In this document: positions 1-7,340 of the stretch, in pieces
How the letters are laid out: each line of letters opens with the position of its first letter
Numbering within the stretch: position 1 is the first letter of the stretch
NCBI GenBank assembly: GCA_040752855.1
Contig: JBFMHP010000042.1
Location: forward strand, 1-64,000
DNA: 64,000 bases
Source: JBFMHP01 sp040752855
GTDB lineage: Bacteria > Pseudomonadota > Gammaproteobacteria > RBG-16-57-12
Direction of reading: 5' to 3'
Program-made: the position numbers and the translations under genes
The notes under the pieces: model-generated
Database searches by the model: none
What the model was told of the DNA's origin: nothing
What the model saw: only the letters and a program-made list of their open reading frames with translations

Positions 1-2
1 AA

Positions 3-89
3 GAACTACCCAAGGCGCAAACCGTCGACGATGTTGAAGCACTGCTGCCATGGGCTTTGGATATGGCCACCTTAACCCGTGGTGACTGA
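3..89 (+). mobile_element. C-terminal end of an IS66-family transposase (TnpC), cut by the window edge
   Basis: The frame starting at base 3 reads ELPKAQTVDDVEALLPWALD and a few more residues to a TGA at 87-89. The KTVDDVEALLPW-type ending is characteristic of the large IS66-family transposase (recalled family knowledge). Only the last ~28 residues lie in the window, so completeness of the element cannot be judged. A CGCTTAC that could be the right terminal repeat lies 26 bases downstream. Confidence 0.6.
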
Positions 90-121
90 GCAAGGAAGAA
101 TGCGGTCTAATGATCGCTTAC
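90..121 (+). repeat. Putative right terminal inverted repeat of the IS66-type element
   Basis: The segment ends in CGCTTAC at 115-121. Read on the minus strand it begins GTAAGCG, the usual tip of IS66-family inverted repeats. Its position just after the transposase stop fits. The 8 bases after it (122-129) would be one copy of the 8-bp target duplication expected for this family. The left end is outside the window, so the duplication cannot be checked. Confidence 0.5.
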
Positions 122-313
122 GAACAAGCAGCTGTTGCTTTTAGTATGGCGATGGTTCTATTGGGTATAATTGGCACAATTATGACTTTAGTTGCAGGAG
201 CAGTTACTGGTATCGGATTCGCTTTGTCCTTCGTAGCAGGAAGGCTGGTCGATTATGGGCTCGGTGTGATGAAAGAAAAAAATGAAAAATTCAACCTTAT
301 GTACTTGCAATGA
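110..313 (+). CDS. Small hydrophobic protein whose start lies inside the IS end
   Basis: This is a 67-residue ORF with a strongly hydrophobic stretch at about residues 8-45 (one or two membrane segments) and a charged C-terminus (KEKNEK). I do not recognise the family. The first ATG (110) lies inside the putative IS66 right end, so the first four codons would be IS-derived and the native N-terminus may be lost. Base composition is AT-rich compared with the core genes. It may be a truncated gene rather than an intact one. Confidence 0.3.
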   Translation: MIAYEQAAVAFSMAMVLLGIIGTIMTLVAGAVTGIGFALSFVAGRLVDYGLGVMKEKNEKFNLMYLQ

Positions 314-364
314 TGCGATTAAGTTATTTCTTGTTGGTTATCAATTTAACGGAAGATCATATAA

Positions 365-619
365 ATGGATAAGCTTAAAAAGATTCAGTTTTTCATAACA
401 GTTATCATTTCAATTGCAACGATAGTCTCTACAGCTGTCTTTATTTATTTAGGCTCATTTCCAATTTGTGGTGGCAGAGGTGCAAAATGTTTTTATATTA
501 CTTCGACTGAAACCCCTTTCTTCTTCTGGGGAGCTGTATCTATCAGTTTATTATTAGGCATCTATTTTTTTTACTACGGATTTAAGAACTTTAATAAACG
601 CGGTAAGGCGCACAAGTAG
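365..619 (+). CDS. Small membrane protein of unknown function
   Basis: This 84-residue ORF starts MDKLKKIQFF and has two clear membrane segments (about residues 8-30 and 52-72). Between them lies a Cys-containing loop (CGGRGAKC), and the C-terminus is basic. A GGAAG stretch lies about 12 bases before the ATG. It is AT-rich and sits in the acquired zone among other tiny membrane ORFs. No family is recognised. It could be an orphan immunity-type or cargo gene, but that is only a guess from context. Confidence 0.4.
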   Translation: MDKLKKIQFFITVIISIATIVSTAVFIYLGSFPICGGRGAKCFYITSTETPFFFWGAVSISLLLGIYFFYYGFKNFNKRGKAHK

Positions 620-1153
620 GGCGGCAATAAGCGAAGCGCATTGCGCCGAATGAATTTTCGCTCCGCCAGTCTGTAACCCGCGCGGTATGTGCATGGCGTG
701 GCTGAAGTGCCGGCCGAAAAGTTCACCAACTGGGCCGGCGATTTCGCCAATGTCGAAGCCGCCCAGGAATACGCCAGCGTCGCCGGCATACCCAAGGGTG
801 AGAGGGTCACCCTTCGGTAAGCCGGTGTCAAGTAGCAACAAGCCCCCTGTCCCTGATTTTTTTGCTTCTCAGCAGCACAGGGTCACTCAAATACCTGCCG
901 ATGACTGTCTCGCGCCCGATTCTTTCAGATGCATCGGCGTCGGAATGTTCCGCGCCAGTCACCCTTCTGGTTTAAGCACATCGTGTACTACCCAGCCCGC
1001 GTGTGCCTTGGCTTGTATCCAAGCCCCACAAATTCCTCGGCGCCCTGCCGGCGTACAGAGGCACACCGTGTGTGCGTCAGAGCCCTTTAAAGCAATACAT
1101 ACTCCTGGCGCTAGGTTTCGTTATAGCCCTGCTGGGTATTTTGGCGGCATTTA
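620..1153. other. Region of broken coding remnants
   Basis: No intact gene is seen. Bases ~697-820 hold an open stretch reading VAEVPAEKFTNWAGDF and onward to TAA, with no start, which looks like the tail of a broken gene. A hairpin AAGGGTGA-N5-TCACCCTT overlaps its end (794-814). At 620-650 is a palindromic motif GGCGGCAATAAGCG...GCGCCG like those found between genes in many proteobacteria. The rest has no convincing coding signal, although bases ~1085-1180 encode a hydrophobic run without a proper start. Confidence 0.35.
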
Positions 1154-1288
1154 ATGGAGGATATTTTACAAGCTTTCACTTCAATTGCCGTTGTTGGAGG
1201 ATTGTTAGGACCGATTGGTGCGACAATCGCGCTATTCCTAATACTGCACATCATCCTTGCTGAGTTAGTAGTTTTTGCTTCATCTTAG
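1154..1288 (+). CDS. Tiny single-pass membrane ORF
   Basis: The ORF encodes 44 residues, MEDILQAFTSIAVVGGLLG onward, almost entirely hydrophobic and ending AELVVFASS. It is followed 17 bases later by another tiny membrane ORF. There is no clear Shine-Dalgarno sequence. The AT-rich composition matches the neighbouring small ORFs. No family is recognised, and it may be a fragment of a larger lost protein. Confidence 0.25.
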   Translation: MEDILQAFTSIAVVGGLLGPIGATIALFLILHIILAELVVFASS

Positions 1289-1305
1289 AATCTGAGTAGG
1301 ATCGT

Positions 1306-1458
1306 ATGAACAAATTTAGAGAATTGCTTTCGTTTGTTCCTGGGGTGTTTTTGTTAGGCATTGGAGTATATATATTTCTAAATGGCGGAGGGGCTCTTTA
1401 TGCATTGCTTGGCGCGTTGTTTCTTATCGGCAACCTGATACCCAAATCTAAGCAATAA
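1306..1458 (+). CDS. Tiny two-helix membrane protein
   Basis: This 50-residue ORF (MNKFRELLSF onward) has two hydrophobic stretches separated by NGGGA and ends IPKSKQ. A GAGTAGG stretch lies at a usable distance before the ATG. It is part of the run of AT-rich small membrane ORFs downstream of the IS66 end. No family is recognised. Confidence 0.35.
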   Translation: MNKFRELLSFVPGVFLLGIGVYIFLNGGGALYALLGALFLIGNLIPKSKQ

Positions 1459-1546
1459 TTTTTGTGGTCAGAGCGACAACCCCTACCCGCAACTGGCCGC
1501 ATTGGGTGATTTCAAGTTCAACCAGTTGTGGCCACCGATCATGCCT

Positions 1547-1863
1547 ATGACAAAAAACATCGTTTATATGATTGGAGTCCTGCTGGTCATCCTGTTTACT
1601 ACCATTGCGCTAATTAAAGGTAATGTTTCGTTTATGCTTATAAGCTCTATATGTATGTCTCTATTTGGTATTGGCTCCGGTGAAAGGAATAAAGAAGAGG
1701 CGCCCATTCCTAAATGGTACCATTTAGGAATGGCGATATACCTTCTAGGGTTGGCATTGTTTTTTTGACGCACATTGATTTTATTAGAAACACTTCTGCT
1801 GCGATAACTTTTATGCTTTTTGTTTTACCATTTTTGCCATTAATTCTTACCCAGAAAAGATGA
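1547..1863 (+). pseudogene. Frameshifted small membrane protein, paralogous to the next ORF
   Basis: From ATG 1547 the frame encodes a three-helix hydrophobic protein. It stops at TGA 1766-1768, directly after a run of seven T (1760-1766). One extra T would join it to a further 31 codons (THIDFIRNTSAAITF onward) ending at 1863. That extended tail aligns by eye with the end of the next ORF (both have a TF-FVLP-L-L pattern). Upstream bases ~1465-1546 stay open in the same frame and read DNPYPQLAALGDFKFNQLW, which looks like the tail of an unrelated broken protein fused by rearrangement. It may be a pseudogene, or it may be expressed variably through T-run slippage. Confidence 0.45.
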
Positions 1864-1864
1864 T

Positions 1865-2239
1865 ATGGTTAATTGCGGGAAAACGATTTTTTTACGTCTT
1901 TTTACAAGTTGGATGATATTTGGCGCAGGATTTTACTTATATGAAAAGTACGGCATATTTGCGGCTGTCTTGCTATTTGCAGGCGCTGCTCTTTTGAGAG
2001 GAAGCCATGACGTGCAACTGAAAGAGAAGTTGCTTTCGATCACTGCATGGAAAGTTTTTGTTGTAGTTTATTATGTGTTGTTCGCCGTAGCCATTCTGTA
2101 TTTTGGTGTAAATTTTTCAAAGTATTCAGCATTTATTTTTGTGACTTTTCTAGTGTTACCGTTGATCTTGTTTATGCTGATAAATGACATAATAACGTGC
2201 TACAAAAAGCAAAACAGCCCGCACGGAATGAGGGAGTAA
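1865..2239 (+). CDS. Small multi-pass membrane protein of unknown function
   Basis: This 124-residue ORF has about four predicted membrane helices: residues ~8-25, 28-45, 62-80 and 88-108. A KEKLLS cytoplasmic-type loop lies in the middle and the tail CYKKQNSPHGMRE is hydrophilic. It looks like an intact paralogue of the frameshifted ORF immediately upstream, from which it is separated by one base. AT-rich composition suggests it was acquired. No function can be assigned. Confidence 0.4.
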   Translation: MVNCGKTIFLRLFTSWMIFGAGFYLYEKYGIFAAVLLFAGAALLRGSHDVQLKEKLLSITAWKVFVVVYYVLFAVAILYFGVNFSKYSAFIFVTFLVLPLILFMLINDIITCYKKQNSPHGMRE

Positions 2240-2265
2240 AAAGGGGGTGAGAGGGTCTTGGCATT

Positions 2266-2619
2266 TTGCATCCCTTTAGCGTCACACAAAACTTCGCCAA
2301 GATCGAAGCGCATATCAAAAAACGCAAGCTATCCGATGACATCTTCCAGCGCCACATCCACATGGTTGCCAACTATCAGCAAGAACTGGCCGCCGTGTTG
2401 TCCAGTATCACCGCGATTGAGTCCACAGCCGGTGAAGAAGATCAGGCCCAGAAGATAAAGGCGCCCATTGATCTGCTTAAGGCCAAGAGAAATAAGCGCA
2501 CCCATCAGCCGATTGACCCGAACGACTTGTCCAACCGCAGCGGCAAGGCCAATAAAGACAACACACCGAAGCTGGCCCAGGAGGAATCTCTTCCCAAGAA
2601 TCTGGAAGGCGGCGTGCTA
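2266..2619 (+). pseudogene. Remnant of a larger protein, possibly RHS/transglutaminase-associated
   Basis: The open frame has no credible start and encodes a hydrophilic helical segment (IKKRKLSDDIFQRHIHMV onward). It continues to a THQPIDPNDL motif. From memory this resembles the linker before the transglutaminase domain of large RHS-associated proteins (HTPFDPNNLP type), but that is a weak match. The frame then runs out of register into the hsdS tail described next. It is best read as a fragment captured by recombination. Confidence 0.3.
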
Positions 2620-2663
2620 AGCGTGGGAAGCTGGAACAGGCGTTGTCGGCTCGCAAACCATGA
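2609..2663 (+). pseudogene. C-terminal tail of a type I restriction specificity subunit (HsdS)
   Basis: In a different frame from the preceding remnant, the sequence reads GRRRAKRGKLEQALSARKP and stops at a TGA overlapping the following ATG (2660). Basic tails of this kind end HsdS subunits, and an ATGA overlap with hsdR is a common arrangement. Only the last ~18 residues remain, so the gene is not functional here. Confidence 0.45.
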
Positions 2664-2836
2664 GCCCCCACGCCTACACCGAAGACCAGCTCGTCGACCA
2701 ACCTGCCATCGCACTGTTTACCGCGCTCGGTTGGCAAACGGTGCGGGCGCTGGAAGAGGCTTTTGGTGAAGGAGGCACGCTGCGATGCGAACCAAGGGCG
2801 AGTGTGGCCTTGTTATTACCTATATCAATGGGCTAA
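2660..2836 (+). pseudogene. N-terminal fragment of a type I restriction endonuclease (HsdR)
   Basis: The ORF begins MSPHAYTEDQLVDQPAIALF and continues ALGWQTVRALEEAFGEGGTL. This is a typical HsdR N-terminus (TEDQLVEQPAI..LF.ELGW). After GGTLR the expected RETKGEV motif is out of frame: shifting frame recovers RTKGECGL. The frame stops after 58 codons, while intact HsdR is around 800-1000 residues. It is a small frameshifted remnant with a four-base overlap with the hsdS tail. Confidence 0.6.
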
Positions 2837-2853
2837 AAGCGGCTGCCTCACAA

Positions 2854-2986
2854 GGTAACGACTTTGTTTTACAGAAAAAGTACTGCCTGACGCCGTCTGG
2901 AGAGAAAAGGTAACGACTTATTTTTTTTTAGATGAAAAAGCCGTTGAGTAAAATCAACGGCTTATTGATGGAGAAGGTAACGACTT
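2854..2986. repeat. Three direct copies of GGTAACGACTT
   Basis: Identical 11-mers GGTAACGACTT start at 2854, 2909 and 2976. Each is preceded by A/G-rich sequence and followed by T-rich sequence. Spacing is 55 and 67 bases, and the spacers are unrelated to each other. They lie directly after the hsdR remnant, so they may mark repeated recombination or a protein-binding array. Their role is unknown. Confidence 0.5.
2938..2963 (-). terminator. Terminator-like hairpin between the direct repeats
   Basis: A 10-bp perfect stem AAGCCGTTGA / TCAACGGCTT encloses a 6-base loop. Read on the minus strand the stem is followed by TTTC, giving a plausible intrinsic terminator for leftward transcription. No leftward gene remains to its right, so it may be a leftover of a lost gene. 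Confidence 0.5.
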
Positions 2987-3160
2987 TATTTTCACCCGAC
3001 AGCTGTTCGAGACCTATTAAAGTCGAAAGCTTAGTGAATATAGAATCAGGCTGCGTAGGGCTGATCAAGACGAGTAATTGCCGCCGACAACATAATTAGG
3101 ATATCCTCTATATTTATGCCGTTTTTGACGCGGTTAGGAGCGCTTTGCGAGGGGATGGGA

Positions 3161-6100
3161 ATGGAGTTTCTGTATCGTTGGTGGGGTTTCACGTTATTTG
3201 TGCTGCTGTTTATAACCGCTTGTGGTGGTGGCGGTGGTGGTTCCTCGCAGGAGATAAAAGAGATTGAGGAGCTCGATATTTTCCCCCTGGAGGTCGGCGC
3301 CAGCTATCAATACGGCAGCGCTGATACCGTGTCGGTGGGGGCGCCGAGCAATATAGTCGGTTACGAGGCTTATCCGCTTACCCATTCCACCGGCGCCAAA
3401 GAATATTTTTCAACCCACAGCGGTAAGTTGCTCTACCTCGGGGTGTTTGTTCCCAATGTCGAGGTATACACGACCAACGGCGTGTACAAATATACCGCTG
3501 ATGTGCGCTTGGATGCACCGCTGGCGGTGTATTCCGACCAGTGGACCGCAGGGCACGATCAAGCGATTTCCGGCACCGGGTCGGCGAACATACAGCCGGG
3601 CTACGGCAAGCGCAATTTCAGTTACTCCGGTTCGGTGACCTATTACGGCGAGGAGCAGGTGAGTGTGCCCCTCGGACAGTACACGGCGCATCACATCTAT
3701 TTTGGATTGAACCTGTCCATCTCGATAGACGGCTATATGTTCGAAGTGCCGATCTCTTCCCATCTCTGGTTGGTGGATGGGATAGGCATCGTGCAGCGCC
3801 AGGAAAACGGCGCGCTGTTTTATCTCTCAGATATCGAGGGGCTGCCGGAGCGGCTGCGGTTTTCCACAGTCAGCGGCGCGCCACAGTTACCGGTGAGCGA
3901 GGTGGTGAGGTTAGACGGCGTGGCAGTCCGGGCGGATCAGTATTCTTACTCGATCGACACGCAGGGTAGCCCGGTGGAGTGGCTGAGCGTGCAAGCGGCG
4001 CAGAATGTCCTGAATGCTGCGGTGACGACCACGGCGATGGCGCCGGGCGAGTATCTTGCCACGATAAATTTGACGCCGATCGGCGGTGGGTCTGCCCTCC
4101 CGGTGGAGGTGATCTATCAGGTCGACGCACCCACTATCGATGTGCCGGCACAGCTAGTATTCGATCTGCGCTATGCCCAGACCCTGGGTGATTTCAGCCA
4201 AACGCTCTCTTTCACTCCCGATGGCGCGCTGCAGGCGTGGAGCGCCAGCGCCTCCGCGGATTGGATGATGCTCACCGAGCAGCATGGCGACCCCTGGAAT
4301 CCGGCGGTCGAGGTTGCCCTCAGTCCCCAGGCATTAATTGGGAAAGCCACCAGCCTCAATGAGACCATCACCTTACATTACCAGGGCGAGCACAGCGCGG
4401 CCGGCACGGCCAAGGTAGCGGTGCAGATTCTGCTGCCGGCGGGAGGTCTGCAGATTCCCGCCACCGCATTCAGCGCCGCCAGTGGCAGCCCGGAGGATTT
4501 CGAGGTCAAAGTGGTGGAGCTATTTGGTAAGCCGATTACCGAAAGCGAGTACCAGGTCTCGGTTGCCTACGAGGGGGCACGAAACGGCTGGTTGCAGGTG
4601 GCGGTGAACCCGCAGTCCGGTATCTATGAGTTCGATATCCTGCATGCCGATCTGCCGCCTGACAGCTATCGTGCCGACGTTACCTTTACCCCGGCCAACG
4701 GTGTGGCGCTGCAAGCGCAGGTAACCTTTGAGCTGGCCGAGCCGACCATAGAGATCGTAGGCGAGGCGAGCTGGGTGATCGACTCCAGCACGCTGGAAGA
4801 AGCACTGAGAAAGACACTGACGTTCAACCACACCGGCGAATTGCTGGATTGGGAGATCAGCTCGCCAGTCCCCTGGCTCAGTGCGCAGCAGGTGGCCAAT
4901 GGATTTGCCTCCGGCGGTGTGGCGGAGCTGCTGCTAGACAAGGCATCGTTGGCCAGCCTGAAAAACGGTGTCTATGAGACCGAGCTGACCGTGACCTACA
5001 GCGGACAGTACGTTTCGCGGAAAAGCGTCTCTGTGCCGGTATCGGTGAGCATCAACTTCCCCGAGATCCGCTACGCCCTGCCCTATGTGCTGTACGACAC
5101 CCAGGCTGCTCAGACCATCGATGTTACCGGCAGCGGTCTGCAAGCGGCCGCCGGGCAGCACGTGACCATCGGCGCGGTGGTCGCCGATGAGGTCAGTATC
5201 CTCGACGATGGCCGGTTGCAGGCGCGGTTTCCGGCCCTGCCTCTGGGTGAGGCGCAGCTTCGCATCGGCAACGCCCTCGGTGTCGATCGCCCGGGTGCGC
5301 GCTTTGTGGTGAAAAGCGCGCCGAGCTATGCCCAGACCGTGGTGCCGGTGCCCGGGCGGGTGGAGTCGATGGCCTATGATCCGGAGCGCGATGCCTTCTA
5401 CGGCGTGTTCTGGAATCTGAACTACACCTCGGGTTACACCATTCAGCGTATCCGTTATGTCAACAGTGCGTGGGTGATGGACAGCATCCCAGTGGCAAAT
5501 CCGGTGGCACTTACCCTGTTGCCCGATGGCAGCGAGTTGTTGGTGACCACCGGTGATTGCAAGGTGATCCATGTCGATCCCGACACCCTCGCCACCTCTC
5601 AGCCGCACGCCGGGAACGGTAACTGTTATTATGCTACCTACGGTACGGTTGCGGCCTTTAACGATGGTCAGATCCTGGTGGCCAATACCAACCAATGGCC
5701 CACGGTATGGGAGTATCCTGGTTTTGTCCGAACCAGTTATCCGTCGATTTATAACCCGCGCACCATGGTGAGCCGCAAACGCAACCGGATGATCTACACC
5801 GAGAGCCCGTCCATCAGCGGTCCGCGCGAAGCTTATTACTATGATGCCCACAACGATAGCTACATGCCTTTTGGCGTGGTCCGCGAGGGCACTTATTTCC
5901 TGCCGTACCTGATGAGCTTAAGCGCCGACGGCTCACGGTTTAGCCATTTCAACGACATTTACGATAAAAACATGCTTCACCTAGGCTCGCTGGAGGGGTA
6001 CACCGATGCAGATCTAAACGGCGATATCTGGCAGCTTACCCCTGACGGGCGGCGTGTCATCGCCCATGATTTTGCGACCAATACCCTGGCCGTGTTTGAT

Positions 6101-6277
6101 GTCACGGCGGGGAGCGGGCCCTACCCCAAACTTGGCGCCGACATTGCCATGCCGGCCAACAGCGTGGAGCAGGCCTTCACCATCGAGCCCAGTATTGACG
6201 GGGAGACCGCCTTTATCTTCGGCTGGAAGCAGGGCGCGAGTGGTTTTTACATGGTGGTGCAAGACTTGTATCCGTAA
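3161..6277 (+). CDS. Large surface lipoprotein with repeated BACON-like domains and a beta-propeller-like C-terminus
   Basis: I chose the ATG at 3161 because GAGGGG lies six bases before it. Starts at 3155 or 3116 would be in the same frame. The product is ~1,038 residues. A lipoprotein signal (LLFITAC, then six glycines) predicts lipidation at the Cys. The middle holds at least three similar ~90-residue beta modules with W-(ML)-(ST)-x-(QE) cores and 'Y.ATI.LT'-type strands, like BACON or quasi-Ig domains. The C-terminal ~330 residues repeat S-x-DG and T-x-DG turns, as in YVTN/WD-like propellers (LLPDGSELLVTT, LTPDGRRVIAHD). It is probably anchored on the outer membrane. Substrate or adhesion role is unknown. 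Confidence 0.75.
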   Translation: MEFLYRWWGFTLFVLLFITACGGGGGGSSQEIKEIEELDIFPLEVGASYQYGSADTVSVGAPSNIVGYEAYPLTHSTGAKEYFSTHSGKLLYLGVFVPNVEVYTTNGVYKYTADVRLDAPLAVYSDQWTAGHDQAISGTGSANIQPGYGKRNFSYSGSVTYYGEEQVSVPLGQYTAHHIYFGLNLSISIDGYMFEVPISSHLWLVDGIGIVQRQENGALFYLSDIEGLPERLRFSTVSGAPQLPVSEVVRLDGVAVRADQYSYSIDTQGSPVEWLSVQAAQNVLNAAVTTTAMAPGEYLATINLTPIGGGSALPVEVIYQVDAPTIDVPAQLVFDLRYAQTLGDFSQTLSFTPDGALQAWSASASADWMMLTEQHGDPWNPAVEVALSPQALIGKATSLNETITLHYQGEHSAAGTAKVAVQILLPAGGLQIPATAFSAASGSPEDFEVKVVELFGKPITESEYQVSVAYEGARNGWLQVAVNPQSGIYEFDILHADLPPDSYRADVTFTPANGVALQAQVTFELAEPTIEIVGEASWVIDSSTLEEALRKTLTFNHTGELLDWEISSPVPWLSAQQVANGFASGGVAELLLDKASLASLKNGVYETELTVTYSGQYVSRKSVSVPVSVSINFPEIRYALPYVLYDTQAAQTIDVTGSGLQAAAGQHVTIGAVVADEVSILDDGRLQARFPALPLGEAQLRIGNALGVDRPGARFVVKSAPSYAQTVVPVPGRVESMAYDPERDAFYGVFWNLNYTSGYTIQRIRYVNSAWVMDSIPVANPVALTLLPDGSELLVTTGDCKVIHVDPDTLATSQPHAGNGNCYYATYGTVAAFNDGQILVANTNQWPTVWEYPGFVRTSYPSIYNPRTMVSRKRNRMIYTESPSISGPREAYYYDAHNDSYMPFGVVREGTYFLPYLMSLSADGSRFSHFNDIYDKNMLHLGSLEGYTDADLNGDIWQLTPDGRRVIAHDFATNTLAVFDVTAGSGPYPKLGADIAMPANSVEQAFTIEPSIDGETAFIFGWKQGASGFYMVVQDLYP

Positions 6278-6600
6278 TTGACGCAGTCAGGTAGCCCCCA
6301 ATCACGGATTGCGTTCAGCTCATCAATGCTGCGTGCGGATTTTAGCGATCGGAGGGACGGTGCGCATCTGCTTGTCAAAGGCCTTCTAAAGCCTTTTTTA
6401 CTGCGCCTTAATGCTGGACCGTTGACCAGGGCCAGGTCAGGATGGCGCGTACTTTAGACATAACGTTCGATTTCCGTCATTGTGGCTCACGCTGAATCCA
6501 AGACGTTTACCGATGAGAGAAACACAGTATCCTGGCATTTGCTCAGTGCTGTTCGGAAGGTGAGCGATAGATCATGCGCCTCTACCAGTTGGCGGATAGG
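6278..6600. other. Intergenic region without a recognised gene
   Basis: Apart from the terminator at 6377-6399, no gene or repeat is recognised. Short open frames here lack starts, ribosome sites and any familiar motif. Confidence 0.5.
6377..6399 (+). terminator. Intrinsic terminator
   Basis: Stem AAAGGC / GCCTTT with an 8-base loop is followed by a T run. It lies 100 bases downstream of the large lipoprotein gene and faces the right way to end it. Confidence 0.55.
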
Positions 6601-7227
6601 TCAAACTATAAGCCGTGGGGCCACCAGGATCTTGCGACAACTCGGGCGTAACCTCATGCCTTCATAGTATCTCGTCATTCTCGCGAATTTTCCCAGCAAG
6701 TCATCCACTCGTTTGCAACGATGGAGATAATCAATCATCGGCATGATGAGATAATCAGCAATTCCTGGCTGCATACCTGAAAAATATGGATAGGTCGCCA
6801 GCGCGGCATCTGCGACGCCAAGGCAGTGGTCCACTTCTGGTAGAACGGACGCGATATTGGCTTCAACGATTTCACCGTTTGCACCTGTGGGAAAGGCGAT
6901 TTCGAGCACCAGGCGACGAATGAATGTCGGGTCAAAATAACAATTGGCCGCGCTTATCCATTGATCCATCCAGGCTAGTTGACGGATATCGCTTGAAGAC
7001 AGGTTGGCGCGATTTGAGCGCCGATCGAGGTAGCGACAGATTGCGGCCGTTTCAAAAATAGTGACGTCGCCATCGATGAGCACCGGCACCTTTCCGAACG
7101 GATGTGGCAGTTCTTCCTTAGACGGCTTCACGAGTTCGTAGGGTATCTCGACCTCTTCGCAACAGAGCATGACGCTACGCACATAGCTGCTAAATGCTGG
7201 ACCATAAATCATCACTGTATTTTGCAC
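6601..7227 (-). CDS. Glutathione S-transferase family protein
   Basis: The GTG at 7227 is preferred because GGAGAGGA sits seven bases upstream. An in-frame ATG at 7269 has no such site. The ~208-residue product has an N-terminal thioredoxin-like fold with the cis-Pro region KVPVLIDGD and the glutathione-contact motif ETAAICRYL. An all-helical C-terminal domain (SGMQPGIADYLIMPMIDYL, helix N-cap region) follows. GSTs conjugate or reduce electrophiles with glutathione in the cytosol; the substrate is not evident. It is divergent from a TetR-type regulator 114 bases away, which probably controls it. Confidence 0.85.
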   Translation of the reverse strand: MQNTVMIYGPAFSSYVRSVMLCCEEVEIPYELVKPSKEELPHPFGKVPVLIDGDVTIFETAAICRYLDRRSNRANLSSSDIRQLAWMDQWISAANCYFDPTFIRRLVLEIAFPTGANGEIVEANIASVLPEVDHCLGVADAALATYPYFSGMQPGIADYLIMPMIDYLHRCKRVDDLLGKFARMTRYYEGMRLRPSCRKILVAPRLIV

Positions 7228-7277
7228 GGCATCTTCCTCTCCAGGTTTGTCATTTGGTTCACCATACAATCTGGCTT

Positions 7278-7297
7278 AATATGATCAAGAACATATT
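7278..7297. promoter_or_regulatory. Candidate TetR operator between the GST and regulator genes
   Basis: AATATG-N8-CATATT is a perfect 6-bp inverted repeat lying midway between the divergent start codons. Its size and placement suit a TetR-family operator controlling both directions. This is inference only. Confidence 0.35.
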
Positions 7298-7340
7298 TTG
7301 AGTTTTGCTACGCTTGGGATGATTCGAAGTCGAGGTAACG

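Noticed and set aside
687..1263. Two overlapping 86-155 codon frames in the accessory zone
   Set aside because: They join unrelated fragments, lack ribosome sites and show no domain; only the tiny hydrophobic ORF at 1154 was kept, at low confidence.
2854..2986. Possible CRISPR array
   Set aside because: Only three 11-base repeats, unequal spacing, no cas genes; kept as direct repeats instead.
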